Shown: positions 43,213-51,439 of the stretch, piece after piece
Layout: every line of letters starts with the position of its first letter
How positions within the stretch are numbered: position 1 is the stretch's first letter
NCBI RefSeq assembly: GCF_963677125.1
Contig: NZ_OY781882.1
Location: 5,912,501-5,976,500, forward strand
Source: an uncultured Desulfobacter sp.
Lineage (GTDB): Bacteria; Desulfobacterota; Desulfobacteria; Desulfobacterales; Desulfobacteraceae
Direction of reading: 5' to 3'
Length of the DNA stretch: 64,000 nucleotides
The notes under the pieces: model-generated
Databases searched by the model: none
Told to the model about the DNA's origin: nothing
The model's input: only the letters and a program-made list of their open reading frames with translations
Translations under genes and position numbers: made by a program

Positions 43213-43247
43213 TTGGCGAAAGCCCTTTTATTAACGCTTAAATGGTT

Positions 43248-44759
43248 TCAGTCCAGCCAGCTGTTAACGACTTTAATATCTTCCTGGTTGAGCAGTCCAA
43301 CCGCCTTTTTGAGCCTGAGGCTGTAAATGATGTACTCATATTGTGATTTTGCATATTCATGTTTTGTCTGGAATAGATCTCTTTGGGCATCAGTTACAGC
43401 GAGGGTGGGCTGCATACCGGATTTAAACCCTTCTTGTTTGGCATACAGAGCGATCTGGTTGCTGATCAACGCCTGTTTCAATGCCTTGATGCTTTCTATT
43501 GCGCTTTTTATCCCGAAAAATGCAGCCTTGGATTCCCGTGTAACGGATCTGATTTCCGTCTCAAGTTCCTGCTGTGCAATTTTATGGAGAAGCTTGGCCT
43601 CACGCACTTTTGAGGATGTGGAAAAACCGTTGAACAGAGGGACTTTGACTTCAACGGAACCTTCCCATTTTTCAATATCGCTTCCGCCACCATATAGCGA
43701 ATCGCCCTCCACATTACGGTTAAGTCTTCCAACAAGTGAGACTGTCGGCATATGACCGCCGTTTTGCCTTTTTACCTCTTTTTCAGCAATGATCAGCCCT
43801 TTTTGTCTGGCAAGGATACCAAAGTTCTGTTTTTGGGTGGCTTGCACCCATGTGTCAACATCGTCCGGTTCCGGTAAAATCAGAGGGATGGCATCACCTT
43901 CATAGCCCTCATCTTTTCTTGGTGCCAGGCTGTTGAACCGGTTTACGTCGATAGCGTCGAAGCGCATTGTTTTTGATTCCGAATCACTGCTGATTGTTGC
44001 ACACATTTTTTCAGTATTGATATCAGGCAGATTAATAGCTTTGAGCGAATCAATCCGGGTGCCCGTTATCTCCGTCAGTCCTTCTATGGCATCTTCCATG
44101 CTATGTTCGGCTCTTACCCGTCTTGTGGTGGCGCCTGCAAATGTCGCTTTGGCATCATGAAACTCCGCGATGGGAATAAGACCGCTTTCATAGCGTTCCT
44201 TTGCAAGATTGAAATGCCGGCTGATTGCATCTTCTTCAGCTTTGCTGAAACGCAAAACATCCTTTGCCTCCAGGGCGTTTAGGTAGGCCTCTGTAACCCT
44301 GAAGATCAGATTCTGGGCGGCCGCCTGAAAATTGAAATCCGCACGTTGGACTTCTTCTTTTGCTTGGGAAATATGGACCATGGAAGGATATGAAAATACA
44401 GGCTGGCTTAGGACAAGATCAAAGCCTTTACTGGGATATCTTGCACGATTGTCATTGTATACGGCTACCTCGTTGTCAAGCATTTTGTGCTCGGAATATT
44501 TATAAAAGGCATCAAACCCAAGAACAGGAAGCATTTCGGAAAAGGCCTGTGTGTATATTTCGGATGCGGCTTGATGGGCATAGATCTCTTTTTGAAAGGT
44601 TGAATCATTTTCACAGGCAAGTTGGTATAACTCAATCAAGTCTGCGGTATGAGCGGATAAAGGATAGTTCAGAAGCCATGCACAAAAAAAAATGAAAATG
44701 TATTTTCTTTGAACTTTTTTTGCAAAATCAAATAAGACGTTTAAAAATTTATGACACAT
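43248..44759 (-). CDS. TolC-family outer-membrane efflux/type I secretion channel
   Basis: This 503-residue protein has a hydrophobic leader (residues about 20-36, IFIFFCAWLLNYPLSAHT) and probable cleavage near residue 38. The mature part opens with ADLIELYQLACENDSTFQ, the usual start of outer-membrane-factor proteins ('DL...Y..A...D'). Two long coiled-coil halves follow, with IPLFNG-type strand motifs (VKVPLFNGFSTSSKVREA) in the second half, matching the two OEP repeats. Length is normal for TolC/PrtF/LapE-type channels. GGAGG lies ten bases before the ATG. The giant repeat gene starts 35 bp downstream on the same strand, so the channel most likely exports that protein together with an ABC transporter and a membrane-fusion protein not seen here. 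A drug-efflux channel is the alternative. Confidence 0.88.
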   Translation of the reverse strand: MCHKFLNVLFDFAKKVQRKYIFIFFCAWLLNYPLSAHTADLIELYQLACENDSTFQKEIYAHQAASEIYTQAFSEMLPVLGFDAFYKYSEHKMLDNEVAVYNDNRARYPSKGFDLVLSQPVFSYPSMVHISQAKEEVQRADFNFQAAAQNLIFRVTEAYLNALEAKDVLRFSKAEEDAISRHFNLAKERYESGLIPIAEFHDAKATFAGATTRRVRAEHSMEDAIEGLTEITGTRIDSLKAINLPDINTEKMCATISSDSESKTMRFDAIDVNRFNSLAPRKDEGYEGDAIPLILPEPDDVDTWVQATQKQNFGILARQKGLIIAEKEVKRQNGGHMPTVSLVGRLNRNVEGDSLYGGGSDIEKWEGSVEVKVPLFNGFSTSSKVREAKLLHKIAQQELETEIRSVTRESKAAFFGIKSAIESIKALKQALISNQIALYAKQEGFKSGMQPTLAVTDAQRDLFQTKHEYAKSQYEYIIYSLRLKKAVGLLNQEDIKVVNSWLD

Positions 44760-44930
44760 TACCCCCCGACCTCCTCGCTTATGAGTGAAATTACTACAGG
44801 TTCGAGTTTAATGACTATATTGAACGTATTAGAGAGGCAAGCCTCGACATTAAGAACGATTTTAAATAGTTACGCGCTTATAGGGTTCAGCGTAAAGGGG
44901 GGCTACAGATGCCTTGGCCTTTGCTCTTAC

Positions 44931-44945
44931 ACTATAAGTTATAGT
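44931..44945. promoter_or_regulatory. Palindrome ACTATAAGTTATAGT, possible operator
   Basis: This is a perfect 7-bp inverted repeat around a single G, 170-190 bp upstream of the tolC-like start codon. Its size and symmetry suit a dimeric regulator. I cannot identify the regulator. Confidence 0.35.
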
Positions 44946-45232
44946 TCTTACGTTTACTTTTCTTTTTCGAAATAGCCATTTTTTTTATTTGAATCAAAAT
45001 AACGAATAATTAAAAAGAATAAAAGACAAATCATATTTTGTCGCCGGTCTTTTTTTTATGGAATGGAATTGTCTATAGTTTGCCGGGGTCTTGATTCACT
45101 GGTTCGATCGGATTCTCGTGCAGGCGCCTGATGAGTGGACGCGAAAAAAGAATGAATGATAAGGAATTACAATTCCGTCCGGTGGGGGAGATTAGCCCGG
45201 ATCGTCTTGATCGAATGAATCTGAATTATTGC

Positions 45233-45294
45233 CCATCCGGAACAGCTTTTTTTATCTGATTTTTGAGTTGGATAAAAATTGTATTTCCGGATGG
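45233..45294. repeat. Inverted repeat downstream of proA
   Basis: CCATCCGGAA (45233-45242) and TTCCGGATGG (45285-45294) are perfect 10-bp arms. Inside them, TTTTTATC and GATAAAAA form a second pair. The element lies just after the proA stop codon. It could fold into a long hairpin ending the proBA transcript, although it has no clear U-tract after the outer stem. Confidence 0.45.
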
Positions 45295-45331
45295 ACATTA
45301 AGATCTCTCACGATTTCTATTATGATGCTGA

Positions 45332-46588
45332 TCAGGACCGAATCTGTCCGTTTCCCCAGGCCACAAATTTTGTGGTGGTCAGCTCTTTTATGCCCATGGG
45401 GCCGTAGGCATGCAGCTTTGAGGTGGATATGCCGATCTCTGCGCCCAGGCCCAGTTCGCCCCCGTCATTGAACCGGGTGGAGGCATTGACAATGACAAGG
45501 GATGCGTCCACTTCCCGGATAAAACGCCGGGACCGGTTCAGGTCCGTAGTGATGATCGCTTCGGTATGGTTGGAGCCGTAGGCCGCGATATGGGCCATGG
45601 CATCATCCATGTCTTTAACCACTTTGACGGCCAGGGTCAGATTCAGGTATTCCATGGGCCAGTCCTCTTCGGTGGCAGGGACGGCATCGGGTAGTATTTC
45701 GCAGGTTTTGGGGCATCCCTTAAGGGTGACACCGGCCTGGGACAGTGCTTTATAGGCCATGGGCAGGAATTGTTGGGCCACGCCTTCATGAACCAGCAGG
45801 GTTTCCAAAGCATTGCAGACGCCCGGCCGCTGGGCTTTGGCATTGAGTACAATGTTGACGCCCATCTCCAGGTCTGCCAGATCATCCAGATAGGCATGGC
45901 ACACCCCTTTGTAATGTTTGAGCACAGGAATGCTGGAGGCTGCCACCACATGGCGGATCAGGCCTTCGCCGCCCCGGGGGATAATCAGGTCGATATATTC
46001 TTCCTGCTTGAGCATGATATCTACGGCAGCACGATCCGATGTGGGGATCACCTGAACGGCCCCGGCCGGGAGACCCTCTGCGGAGATACCTTGTTCAATA
46101 GCCCGGGCCAGGGCTTGGTTGGAGTAAATGGCTTCGGAACCACCCCGCAGGATCACGGCGTTCCCGGCCTTGAGGCACAGGCCTGCGGCATCTACGGTGA
46201 CATTGGGCCTTGATTCATAGATAATGCCGATAACCCCCAATGGAATGCGCATCCTGGCCATTTCAATGCCGTTGGGCCGGATGGAGGAATCGGACAAGGT
46301 GCCCACGGGATCTTCCAAACCCGCCACATATTCGAGCCCTTCAACCATCCCGTTCAACACCTTATCCGTGATGGTCAATCGGTCGATCATGGCATCGGAC
46401 AATCCGTTTTCCCGGGCCGCTGCCACATCTTTTGCATTTTCCGCCTGGATGAGGTCTTTATCCTTTTCCAACTGCCGGGCAATGGCAAAAAGCGCCCTGT
46501 TTTTTTGTTCTGCAGGCAGGGCTGCCATAATTCGGGCTGCGGCTCTGGCCTGTTTGGCAATTTCAATGATCTGATTTTCCAAAGACAT
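45332..46588 (-). CDS. proA: Glutamate-5-semialdehyde dehydrogenase (gamma-glutamyl phosphate reductase)
   Basis: This enzyme reduces gamma-glutamyl phosphate with NADPH to glutamate-5-semialdehyde, the second step of proline synthesis, in the cytoplasm. The 418 residues match the normal ProA length. The catalytic cysteine is Cys258 in RPGVCNALETLLVH. Other family blocks include PLGVIGIIYESRPNVT (about 116-131), LIIPRGG (about 201-207) and the ProA signature 'V.D...A..HI..YGSNHTEAI' (about 325-345). The start is supported by AAGGAG nine bases upstream. proB lies 180 bp upstream on the same strand, so the two probably form an operon interrupted by a palindromic element. The protein looks intact. 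Confidence 0.97.
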   Translation of the reverse strand: MSLENQIIEIAKQARAAARIMAALPAEQKNRALFAIARQLEKDKDLIQAENAKDVAAARENGLSDAMIDRLTITDKVLNGMVEGLEYVAGLEDPVGTLSDSSIRPNGIEMARMRIPLGVIGIIYESRPNVTVDAAGLCLKAGNAVILRGGSEAIYSNQALARAIEQGISAEGLPAGAVQVIPTSDRAAVDIMLKQEEYIDLIIPRGGEGLIRHVVAASSIPVLKHYKGVCHAYLDDLADLEMGVNIVLNAKAQRPGVCNALETLLVHEGVAQQFLPMAYKALSQAGVTLKGCPKTCEILPDAVPATEEDWPMEYLNLTLAVKVVKDMDDAMAHIAAYGSNHTEAIITTDLNRSRRFIREVDASLVIVNASTRFNDGGELGLGAEIGISTSKLHAYGPMGIKELTTTKFVAWGNGQIRS

Positions 46589-46643
46589 AAAATGGTTCTC
46601 CTTTAATTTTATCCCGACAAATTAGTGCCTGCGTCAAAGCTCC

Positions 46644-46768
46644 ATGTTTGGACGAAAAGTTGCCCAGATGCAAGGCGCAGAATCATTTGCAACCGGAGCA
46701 ACCTCATGGTTGTGAGGATTGCAAATGATTCTGCAACGCCGCAGGTGGGTGACTTTTCGGTCAAACAT
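46644..46768. repeat. 125-bp imperfect palindrome between proB and proA
   Basis: The left arm begins ATGTTTGGACGAAAAGT and the right arm, read on the other strand, begins ATGTTTGACCGAAAAGT. Both continue through AGAATCATTTGCAA and meet at the central hairpin CAACC-TCAT-GGTTG (46699-46712). Arms of about 60 bp with few mismatches would make one long stem. The right end touches the proB stop codon. The shape suits a dispersed intergenic palindrome (REP- or MITE-like) more than a simple terminator, because it lacks a T-run and sits inside a likely operon. Confidence 0.8.
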
Positions 46769-47923
46769 TTATGACCGGGCGTCATCCGGGTATGCGGTGA
46801 TCATCAGATTATCCCTGTGAATCACCTCGTCATAGGATCTATAACCTAAACGTTTCTTGATCTGGCTGGTCTTGCAGCCCATGATTTTTAATATATCCGA
46901 GGCATTGTAATTGACCAGACCCGTGCCCAGGACCACGTTGTCCTCTGTGATGAATTCCACGGGATCACCCACCTCAAAATAGTCTTCCACCCGGGTAATG
47001 CCTGACGGTAGAAGGCTTTTTCCCTTTTCCACAACGGCTTTCTGGGCACCTTTATCTATAGCGATTCTCCCCTTGGCCTGCAAAGTCAGGCCGATCCAGT
47101 TCTTCCTGGATGAGGCCTTTTGTCCGTTGGGAACAAAATAGGTGCCCGTATAATTGTTGTCCATTATTTTGACTAGGATATCCTGTTCCAGACCGCAGGC
47201 AATGATCATGGGAATGCCCGCTGACGTCAGCTTTTTGGCCGCGCTTATTTTGGTGCCCATACCCCCTGTGCCCAAAGGGCCTGCGATCTCTCCGGCCATG
47301 GCTTCGATATCACTGCCCATGGCTGTTACCTGCCTGAGAAGCTGCGCATCGTCATGGGTCCGTGGGTCTTTATTGTACAAACCGCCGATATCGGTGAGAT
47401 TAATCATCAAGTCAGCGTTAAGCAGCAGGGTGATCATAGCGCCTAAATTGTCATTGTCCCCGAATTGCAGGGACTTCACCGCCACCGTGTCATTTTCATT
47501 AACAATGGGCAGCACCTTCCATTCCAGGAGCGTATTCAGGGTGTTTCTGGCATTCAGATACCGGACCCGGTCACACAGGTCTCCCCGGGTCAGAAGAATC
47601 TGGGCCACTTTCCGGCCGCAATGTTCCACAGCCTTTTCCCATTCCCGGATCAGGTCCGCTTGGCCAATGGCTGAAACAGCCTGGCGTTTGGGGGTTTCCG
47701 ACGGCCTTTTTTTAAGACCGATTTTTTTTACGCCCGCAGCCATGGCCCCGGATGAGACAAGGATGACTTCCATACCCCGGTCATGGAGTACACAGATCTG
47801 CCTTGCGATGCTGTTTATGACGTCAATATTGAGGCTGTTTTTCCGGGTCAGCACCCCTGAGCCCACTTTGACCACGATGCGTCTGAATTTGGACAGGGCT
47901 ATTATTTGCTGGTCGGTGTTCAT
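46769..47923 (-). CDS. proB: Glutamate 5-kinase
   Basis: This enzyme phosphorylates L-glutamate to gamma-glutamyl phosphate, the committed and usually proline-inhibited step of proline synthesis. The 384-residue protein has the amino-acid-kinase fold (residues about 12-265): RIVVKVGSGVLT at the N-terminus, VSSGAMAAGVKKIGL, the substrate block LPIVNENDTVAV and the nucleotide block GTGGMGTKISAAKK. A C-terminal PUA domain (about 285-365, from KGRIAIDKGAQKAV) matches E. coli-type ProB. The ribosome site is weak (GGA before ATG), but the start fits the family. proA follows downstream. The region between this gene and the plus-strand exporter at 48129 must carry its promoter. Confidence 0.97.
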   Translation of the reverse strand: MNTDQQIIALSKFRRIVVKVGSGVLTRKNSLNIDVINSIARQICVLHDRGMEVILVSSGAMAAGVKKIGLKKRPSETPKRQAVSAIGQADLIREWEKAVEHCGRKVAQILLTRGDLCDRVRYLNARNTLNTLLEWKVLPIVNENDTVAVKSLQFGDNDNLGAMITLLLNADLMINLTDIGGLYNKDPRTHDDAQLLRQVTAMGSDIEAMAGEIAGPLGTGGMGTKISAAKKLTSAGIPMIIACGLEQDILVKIMDNNYTGTYFVPNGQKASSRKNWIGLTLQAKGRIAIDKGAQKAVVEKGKSLLPSGITRVEDYFEVGDPVEFITEDNVVLGTGLVNYNASDILKIMGCKTSQIKKRLGYRSYDEVIHRDNLMITAYPDDARS

Positions 47924-48128
47924 ATTATGTTCCAGGTTTTAAAAAAAACGGCATTGGGCCGCGCAGCTAATCGTTTTTACCAACTAATGGGCCAAAAATT
48001 AAACCATAGCGCAGATGATTGCAAGGCATGATTTTTAGGCCCAAAGTTTCTTTGTGATGGAAAAGATAAAATCCGGCTGGTATATTAACTGCCTGGATTT
48101 TTCGGGCGGACATAAATGAGGACGGCAG

Positions 48129-48746
48129 ATGGAAACGTATTTGTTCATGGGGTTGGTTTTAGGTTTGTCTGCAGGTTTGTCTCCAGGTCCTTTGCTGGCT
48201 CTTGTCATCAGTGAAACCGTCCGTCTTGGTATTGGCGCCGGTATTCGTGTTGCCATGGCGCCGTTGATCTCGGATTTGCCTGTCTTGATCATCTCCTTTC
48301 TTTTGGTTTCCTCTCTGTCCGGATCCGACCCCGTACTGGGTGTTATCTCCCTTACAGGAGCGATCATCGTTTTAAAAATGGGCATTTCAAGTATCAGAAC
48401 TGCCGGGCAGATGCCGCAATCCTCAGGTCCGACGTCTGCATCACTTATGAAAGGGGTACTGGTAAATATCTTAAGCCCCCATCCCTACTTGTTTTGGATC
48501 ACCGTTGGTGCGCCTGTGGCGTCCAAAGCCTGGCAGATTCATCCCGGAGGTGCCATTGGATTTGTGGCAGGCTTCTATTTGCTGCTTGTGGGATCCAAAC
48601 TTGCTCTGGCCTTTGTGGTGGCCAGAACCCGCAGCTTTTTAACCGGTGCCGCCTATGTCTGGACCATGAGGGTGCTGGGTCTTCTTCTGTGCTGCTTTGC
48701 CTGGGGGCTTGCCCGGGAGGGCGCAGGGCTTCTGGGTTGGCTGTAA
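48129..48746 (+). CDS. LysE/RhtB-family amino-acid exporter
   Basis: This 205-residue inner-membrane protein has about six hydrophobic segments. It has the family's N-terminal pattern 'F..GL.LGLSAGLSPGPLLALVISET', in which the SPGP motif is diagnostic, plus a central conserved ILSPHPYLFW block (about 115-124). LysE-type carriers export amino acids such as lysine, homoserine or threonine, or related small molecules. The true substrate cannot be told from sequence. It is divergent from proB with a ~205-bp shared upstream region, and GAGG lies before the ATG. It appears to be a single-gene unit. Confidence 0.88.
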   Translation: METYLFMGLVLGLSAGLSPGPLLALVISETVRLGIGAGIRVAMAPLISDLPVLIISFLLVSSLSGSDPVLGVISLTGAIIVLKMGISSIRTAGQMPQSSGPTSASLMKGVLVNILSPHPYLFWITVGAPVASKAWQIHPGGAIGFVAGFYLLLVGSKLALAFVVARTRSFLTGAAYVWTMRVLGLLLCCFAWGLAREGAGLLGWL

Positions 48747-48925
48747 GCATTTCCAGAGCAATCGCATGTAACTTACCTGCAGTTTTCGTGTTAATTTTGA
48801 ATGACTCATGCGGTTCTGGTCATGTGACAAAGGACATAATTCAGGAATACTTGAAGCATCATGAAGATAACCTAAATCATCAAAATGATAATTTTGTGGT
48901 CGAATGATTTTCAATCGTAACACAG

Positions 48926-49011
48926 AAGCTTTAGCTTGGCCCTTTCAGTCAGCTTTAGCTGAGAGGGAGACTTTTAGTCTCCATAGCTTTCTATGGGCTT
49001 CCAGCCCATAG
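48926..49011. repeat. Cluster of small perfect hairpins, two mutually exclusive
   Basis: The elements in order are AAGCT-TT-AGCTT (48926-48937), CAGCT-TT-AGCTG (48950-48961), GGAGAC-N5-GTCTCC (48966-48982), CCATAG-CTTT-CTATGG (48981-48996) and CTATGGGC-N5-GCCCATAG (48991-49011). The CTATGG segment can pair with either neighbour. The cluster lies between two converging genes and probably acts in transcription termination or 3'-end stability. Confidence 0.55.
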
Positions 49012-49019
49012 TGGTTGAA

Positions 49020-50246
49020 TTAAAATTCCTGCCAGTTTTTCATAAAGGAGTCTATGTCTTCCATCTTCTTCTCAGAGGATTGATTTCTAATCTCCGTTAT
49101 AGAGTTTTTTAATGATTTATCATCATATTGCTTAAGAGCCGTAATTATTGAACTAATATCCCATTTATTTGTTTCTAAATGTAATTTTTCTAAAAGAAGT
49201 TTTTTTCCTTGTTCATCTTTCCACTCAGCTAATAACTTGGCAATATGCTCCCCGCCTTGTTTCATTGATACCATTGAAAAAATACTTCTCAGTAGCGGGA
49301 CTGCTTCTTTATAATTGCATGCTCTGATTGCCGCGCATACACTGAAACTGATGTTGGGTTTCATCTCCAAGACAGGAAGTAATAGTGGAACTCCGTCTTT
49401 GTAGCTCCATTTCTCAAAAAGTTCTGCAATATATTTCACTTTATTAATATCATTCTTACATATTTGTTCGGCAACCTGTAAAATTATCGGCCTTACAGTT
49501 GGATAAGTGCTATTGATCAATTGCTTTACAGTCTCGTAACAGATGCTCTTATTTATACCCGAAGTGTTATGGCTTGTTTCCGTTAGAATGCGCACATAAA
49601 ATATCCATTTTTCGTCCGGTTTGATGAGTAAGTTCTGTAATATTTGCCAAGCAGTCTCAACAACAGGCGAAATGGATACCGTGCACAGAATCTCAGTCGC
49701 AAGTTCTGCGATAACAGATCGATAGTTTTTTGAAACGGGCCTTTCCTGTAACATTTTAAGAAGAAGCAGGTGACGCCAAAGTGTCGTATAATCACTGCGT
49801 TCAAAAGCAATTACCCTGAGGACCTCTGGAAGTTCAGCCCCGTTTGTTTTCCGGTACAGCTCCAAAGCTTCACTCTCAATATTTTTATTCGTTGACCAGC
49901 TTTTCCCTCTATAATAGGGCGTCATTGATGCAATTGAATTTTTCAGCTCATTACATATATTTGCCGGGCTCTCCTCAAGAATAACCACATCTATTATATT
50001 AAAATCTAAGGCCTCTTCGTCATTATCCCTGCTTGTAATGCGAATATCATATCTCCATAACCCTTGTTTATCGTTACGATGAATCAAAGCACAATCTTCT
50101 TTTATTTGTGGTTCAATTGTATCTCCATCCGGGAGGGTAATGGACACTTTATGGTTGTCAGTTATTCCTTTTAACGGAATGGCAATTTCATACTCGACCG
50201 ATCCTTTGCATGGGCAAGTTTCAAAACGTGATTGAAGTCTAAACAT
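49020..50246 (-). CDS. HEAT-like alpha-repeat protein, partner of the TIR protein
   Basis: This 408-residue protein has no signal peptide or membrane segment. Residues about 1-105 look like a beta-rich domain (VEYEIAIPLKGI, SITLPDGDTIEP, LWRYDIRI). From about 115 to the end it is helical, with recurring ~35-residue units such as KDGVPLLLPVLEMKP, YKEAVPLLRSIF and DEQGKKLLLEKL, which have the look of HEAT repeats. Such repeats usually bind proteins or nucleic acid. Its ATG overlaps the end of the upstream TIR gene by 8 bp, so the two are co-translated and probably act together. Base composition is AT-richer than the flanking proBA and psp genes, suggesting acquisition. I do not recognise a named family. 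Confidence 0.75.
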   Translation of the reverse strand: MFRLQSRFETCPCKGSVEYEIAIPLKGITDNHKVSITLPDGDTIEPQIKEDCALIHRNDKQGLWRYDIRITSRDNDEEALDFNIIDVVILEESPANICNELKNSIASMTPYYRGKSWSTNKNIESEALELYRKTNGAELPEVLRVIAFERSDYTTLWRHLLLLKMLQERPVSKNYRSVIAELATEILCTVSISPVVETAWQILQNLLIKPDEKWIFYVRILTETSHNTSGINKSICYETVKQLINSTYPTVRPIILQVAEQICKNDINKVKYIAELFEKWSYKDGVPLLLPVLEMKPNISFSVCAAIRACNYKEAVPLLRSIFSMVSMKQGGEHIAKLLAEWKDEQGKKLLLEKLHLETNKWDISSIITALKQYDDKSLKNSITEIRNQSSEKKMEDIDSFMKNWQEF

Positions 50247-51324
50247 GATATCGTCCTGTGTAAGCGCTTATGATTGCGTCTCCGATCTCTGGTGTCTTGT
50301 TCGTGCTGTTTTTCTGAGTAACATTGGGGGAATCAGCAATGCTGCCGCCTGAATGTGATTGTAAACGGGTTATGGTGACATCTCCTATTTCATGGAGGAC
50401 AACCTTTCTTTTTTCATTTAAAATTTCTTTAATGGTTGAACCTCCGCCATTCTCTCCGGGAAGCTTATTTTGAACCGCTAATACCACCTCCCCGATTATT
50501 TCTTTATTAATTTTCGGCACTACTTTCGACACAGAAATCTTTGGAATTTCTGTCTGTTTTTCTAAGAACGCAGTGTGAATAGATAATGGCTTAGGTGTTT
50601 GAATTTGTTCTATTTGTGTCGATTTTTGTATCCCTTGGGTAATATCTTTTATATCATTTCGGTCGGGCGTCTTATTTTCAGTTTTTTGCAAGTTTTTCTT
50701 TAATATTTCAGGCGTTTTTAGAGGTATGGGGCTGTTCAAATTAGTTTTTGGAGAGATTTCATTGGGAGTTATCTTTAATGGCTTTTGTTCTGCTGCCATG
50801 GCTTCCACTATTTTTCTTATAAAAGCGTTGCGATTGATATGACTGTATTGTACAGAATAAAGTTTGGGAAGTATACTCATTGAATCCGGGAAAAGACCGA
50901 GCATCTTTGCTTCCGGGTATGAAAATCCTGGTAATATTACCGGGATTATTTTTTTATTTTTCTCAATAGCAAATACAATTTCTCTTTTTAACCAGTCTGA
51001 TTTATTAGCACATCTGTCGAGGCTGTTTTCGCTTAATAAGAGTATAAATGCATCGCTGTTTTCGATCACCTCAAGCAGTTTTTCATCGAATCTACCGACT
51101 TGAAGCTCTGCAACGTCTAAAAAAACGATTTTCCCAAACTTTTCAAGTTCCAGTTGGATAACAGAGGCTGCGTCACTACCTCCATCACGTCTGTAGCTTA
51201 TGAAGGCATCATATTTATCGTGCTTTTCCCTTCGTTCGGTACCACATTTATAGCAAAAGGAAGCGTTCTGTTTATTTTTGCTTTTGCACACTTCGCATGT
51301 CCATTTTTTCCAGAAAAAGATCAT
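50239..51324 (-). CDS. Zinc-ribbon/TIR-domain protein
   Basis: This is a 361-residue protein. Residues 10-27 carry Cys10-x2-Cys13...Cys24-x2-Cys27, a small zinc-ribbon. A TIR domain follows at about 38-175, with YDAFISYRRDGGSD, then FLDVAELQVGRFDEKL and the 'SDAFILLLSEN' strand. In WLKREI (residues 111-116), Glu115 sits where NAD-cleaving TIR enzymes carry the catalytic glutamate. The C-terminal half (about 180-361) is Lys/Pro/Thr-rich and probably disordered until a short charged segment near the end. Bacterial TIR domains commonly hydrolyse NAD+ or make signalling nucleotides in anti-phage defence. Enzymatic activity here is inference. It overlaps the HEAT-like gene by 8 bp, and a broken RyR-type fragment lies 115 bp upstream. 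Confidence 0.85.
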   Translation of the reverse strand: MIFFWKKWTCEVCKSKNKQNASFCYKCGTERREKHDKYDAFISYRRDGGSDAASVIQLELEKFGKIVFLDVAELQVGRFDEKLLEVIENSDAFILLLSENSLDRCANKSDWLKREIVFAIEKNKKIIPVILPGFSYPEAKMLGLFPDSMSILPKLYSVQYSHINRNAFIRKIVEAMAAEQKPLKITPNEISPKTNLNSPIPLKTPEILKKNLQKTENKTPDRNDIKDITQGIQKSTQIEQIQTPKPLSIHTAFLEKQTEIPKISVSKVVPKINKEIIGEVVLAVQNKLPGENGGGSTIKEILNEKRKVVLHEIGDVTITRLQSHSGGSIADSPNVTQKNSTNKTPEIGDAIISAYTGRYHV

Positions 51325-51439
51325 AATTCTATACCTTTATGGAAGCCTTGTAAGTCAGTGCAAAAATCCCCTTGTCCGAGATCCGGAAATGTTGATCTGA
51401 CGCTTTACCGATGAAATTTTTTAAAAGGTAATCCCACCT

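Larger units (their letters stand above)
44760..45331 (-). promoter_or_regulatory. Leader/promoter region upstream of the tolC-like/giant operon
   Basis: No convincing gene is seen in this 572-bp stretch. The AT-rich part at about 44,970-45,060 is a plausible promoter zone for the minus-strand operon. The implied leader of about 200 bases contains a perfect GAGGC-AA-GCCTC hairpin (44834-44845) and the palindrome at 44931-44945. Small ORFs on either strand have no ribosome site or homology that I can recognise. Confidence 0.5.

Noticed and set aside
1..43212. Many plus-strand ORFs of 60-196 residues (for example 18599-19117, 23147-23710, 31010-31579) and minus-frame ones of about 60-116 residues
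   Set aside because: They lie opposite to or out of frame with the giant gene. They are Ala/Pro/Thr-rich mirror images of its repeats, lack ribosome sites and show no family patterns.
44760..44985. Cyclic-di-GMP or other known riboswitch in the leader of the tolC-like gene
   Set aside because: I looked for the conserved c-di-GMP-I blocks and did not find them. Only simple hairpins are visible.
47154..47942. Plus-strand ORF of 262 residues opposite proB
   Set aside because: It is a shadow of the clearly recognisable glutamate 5-kinase on the other strand.
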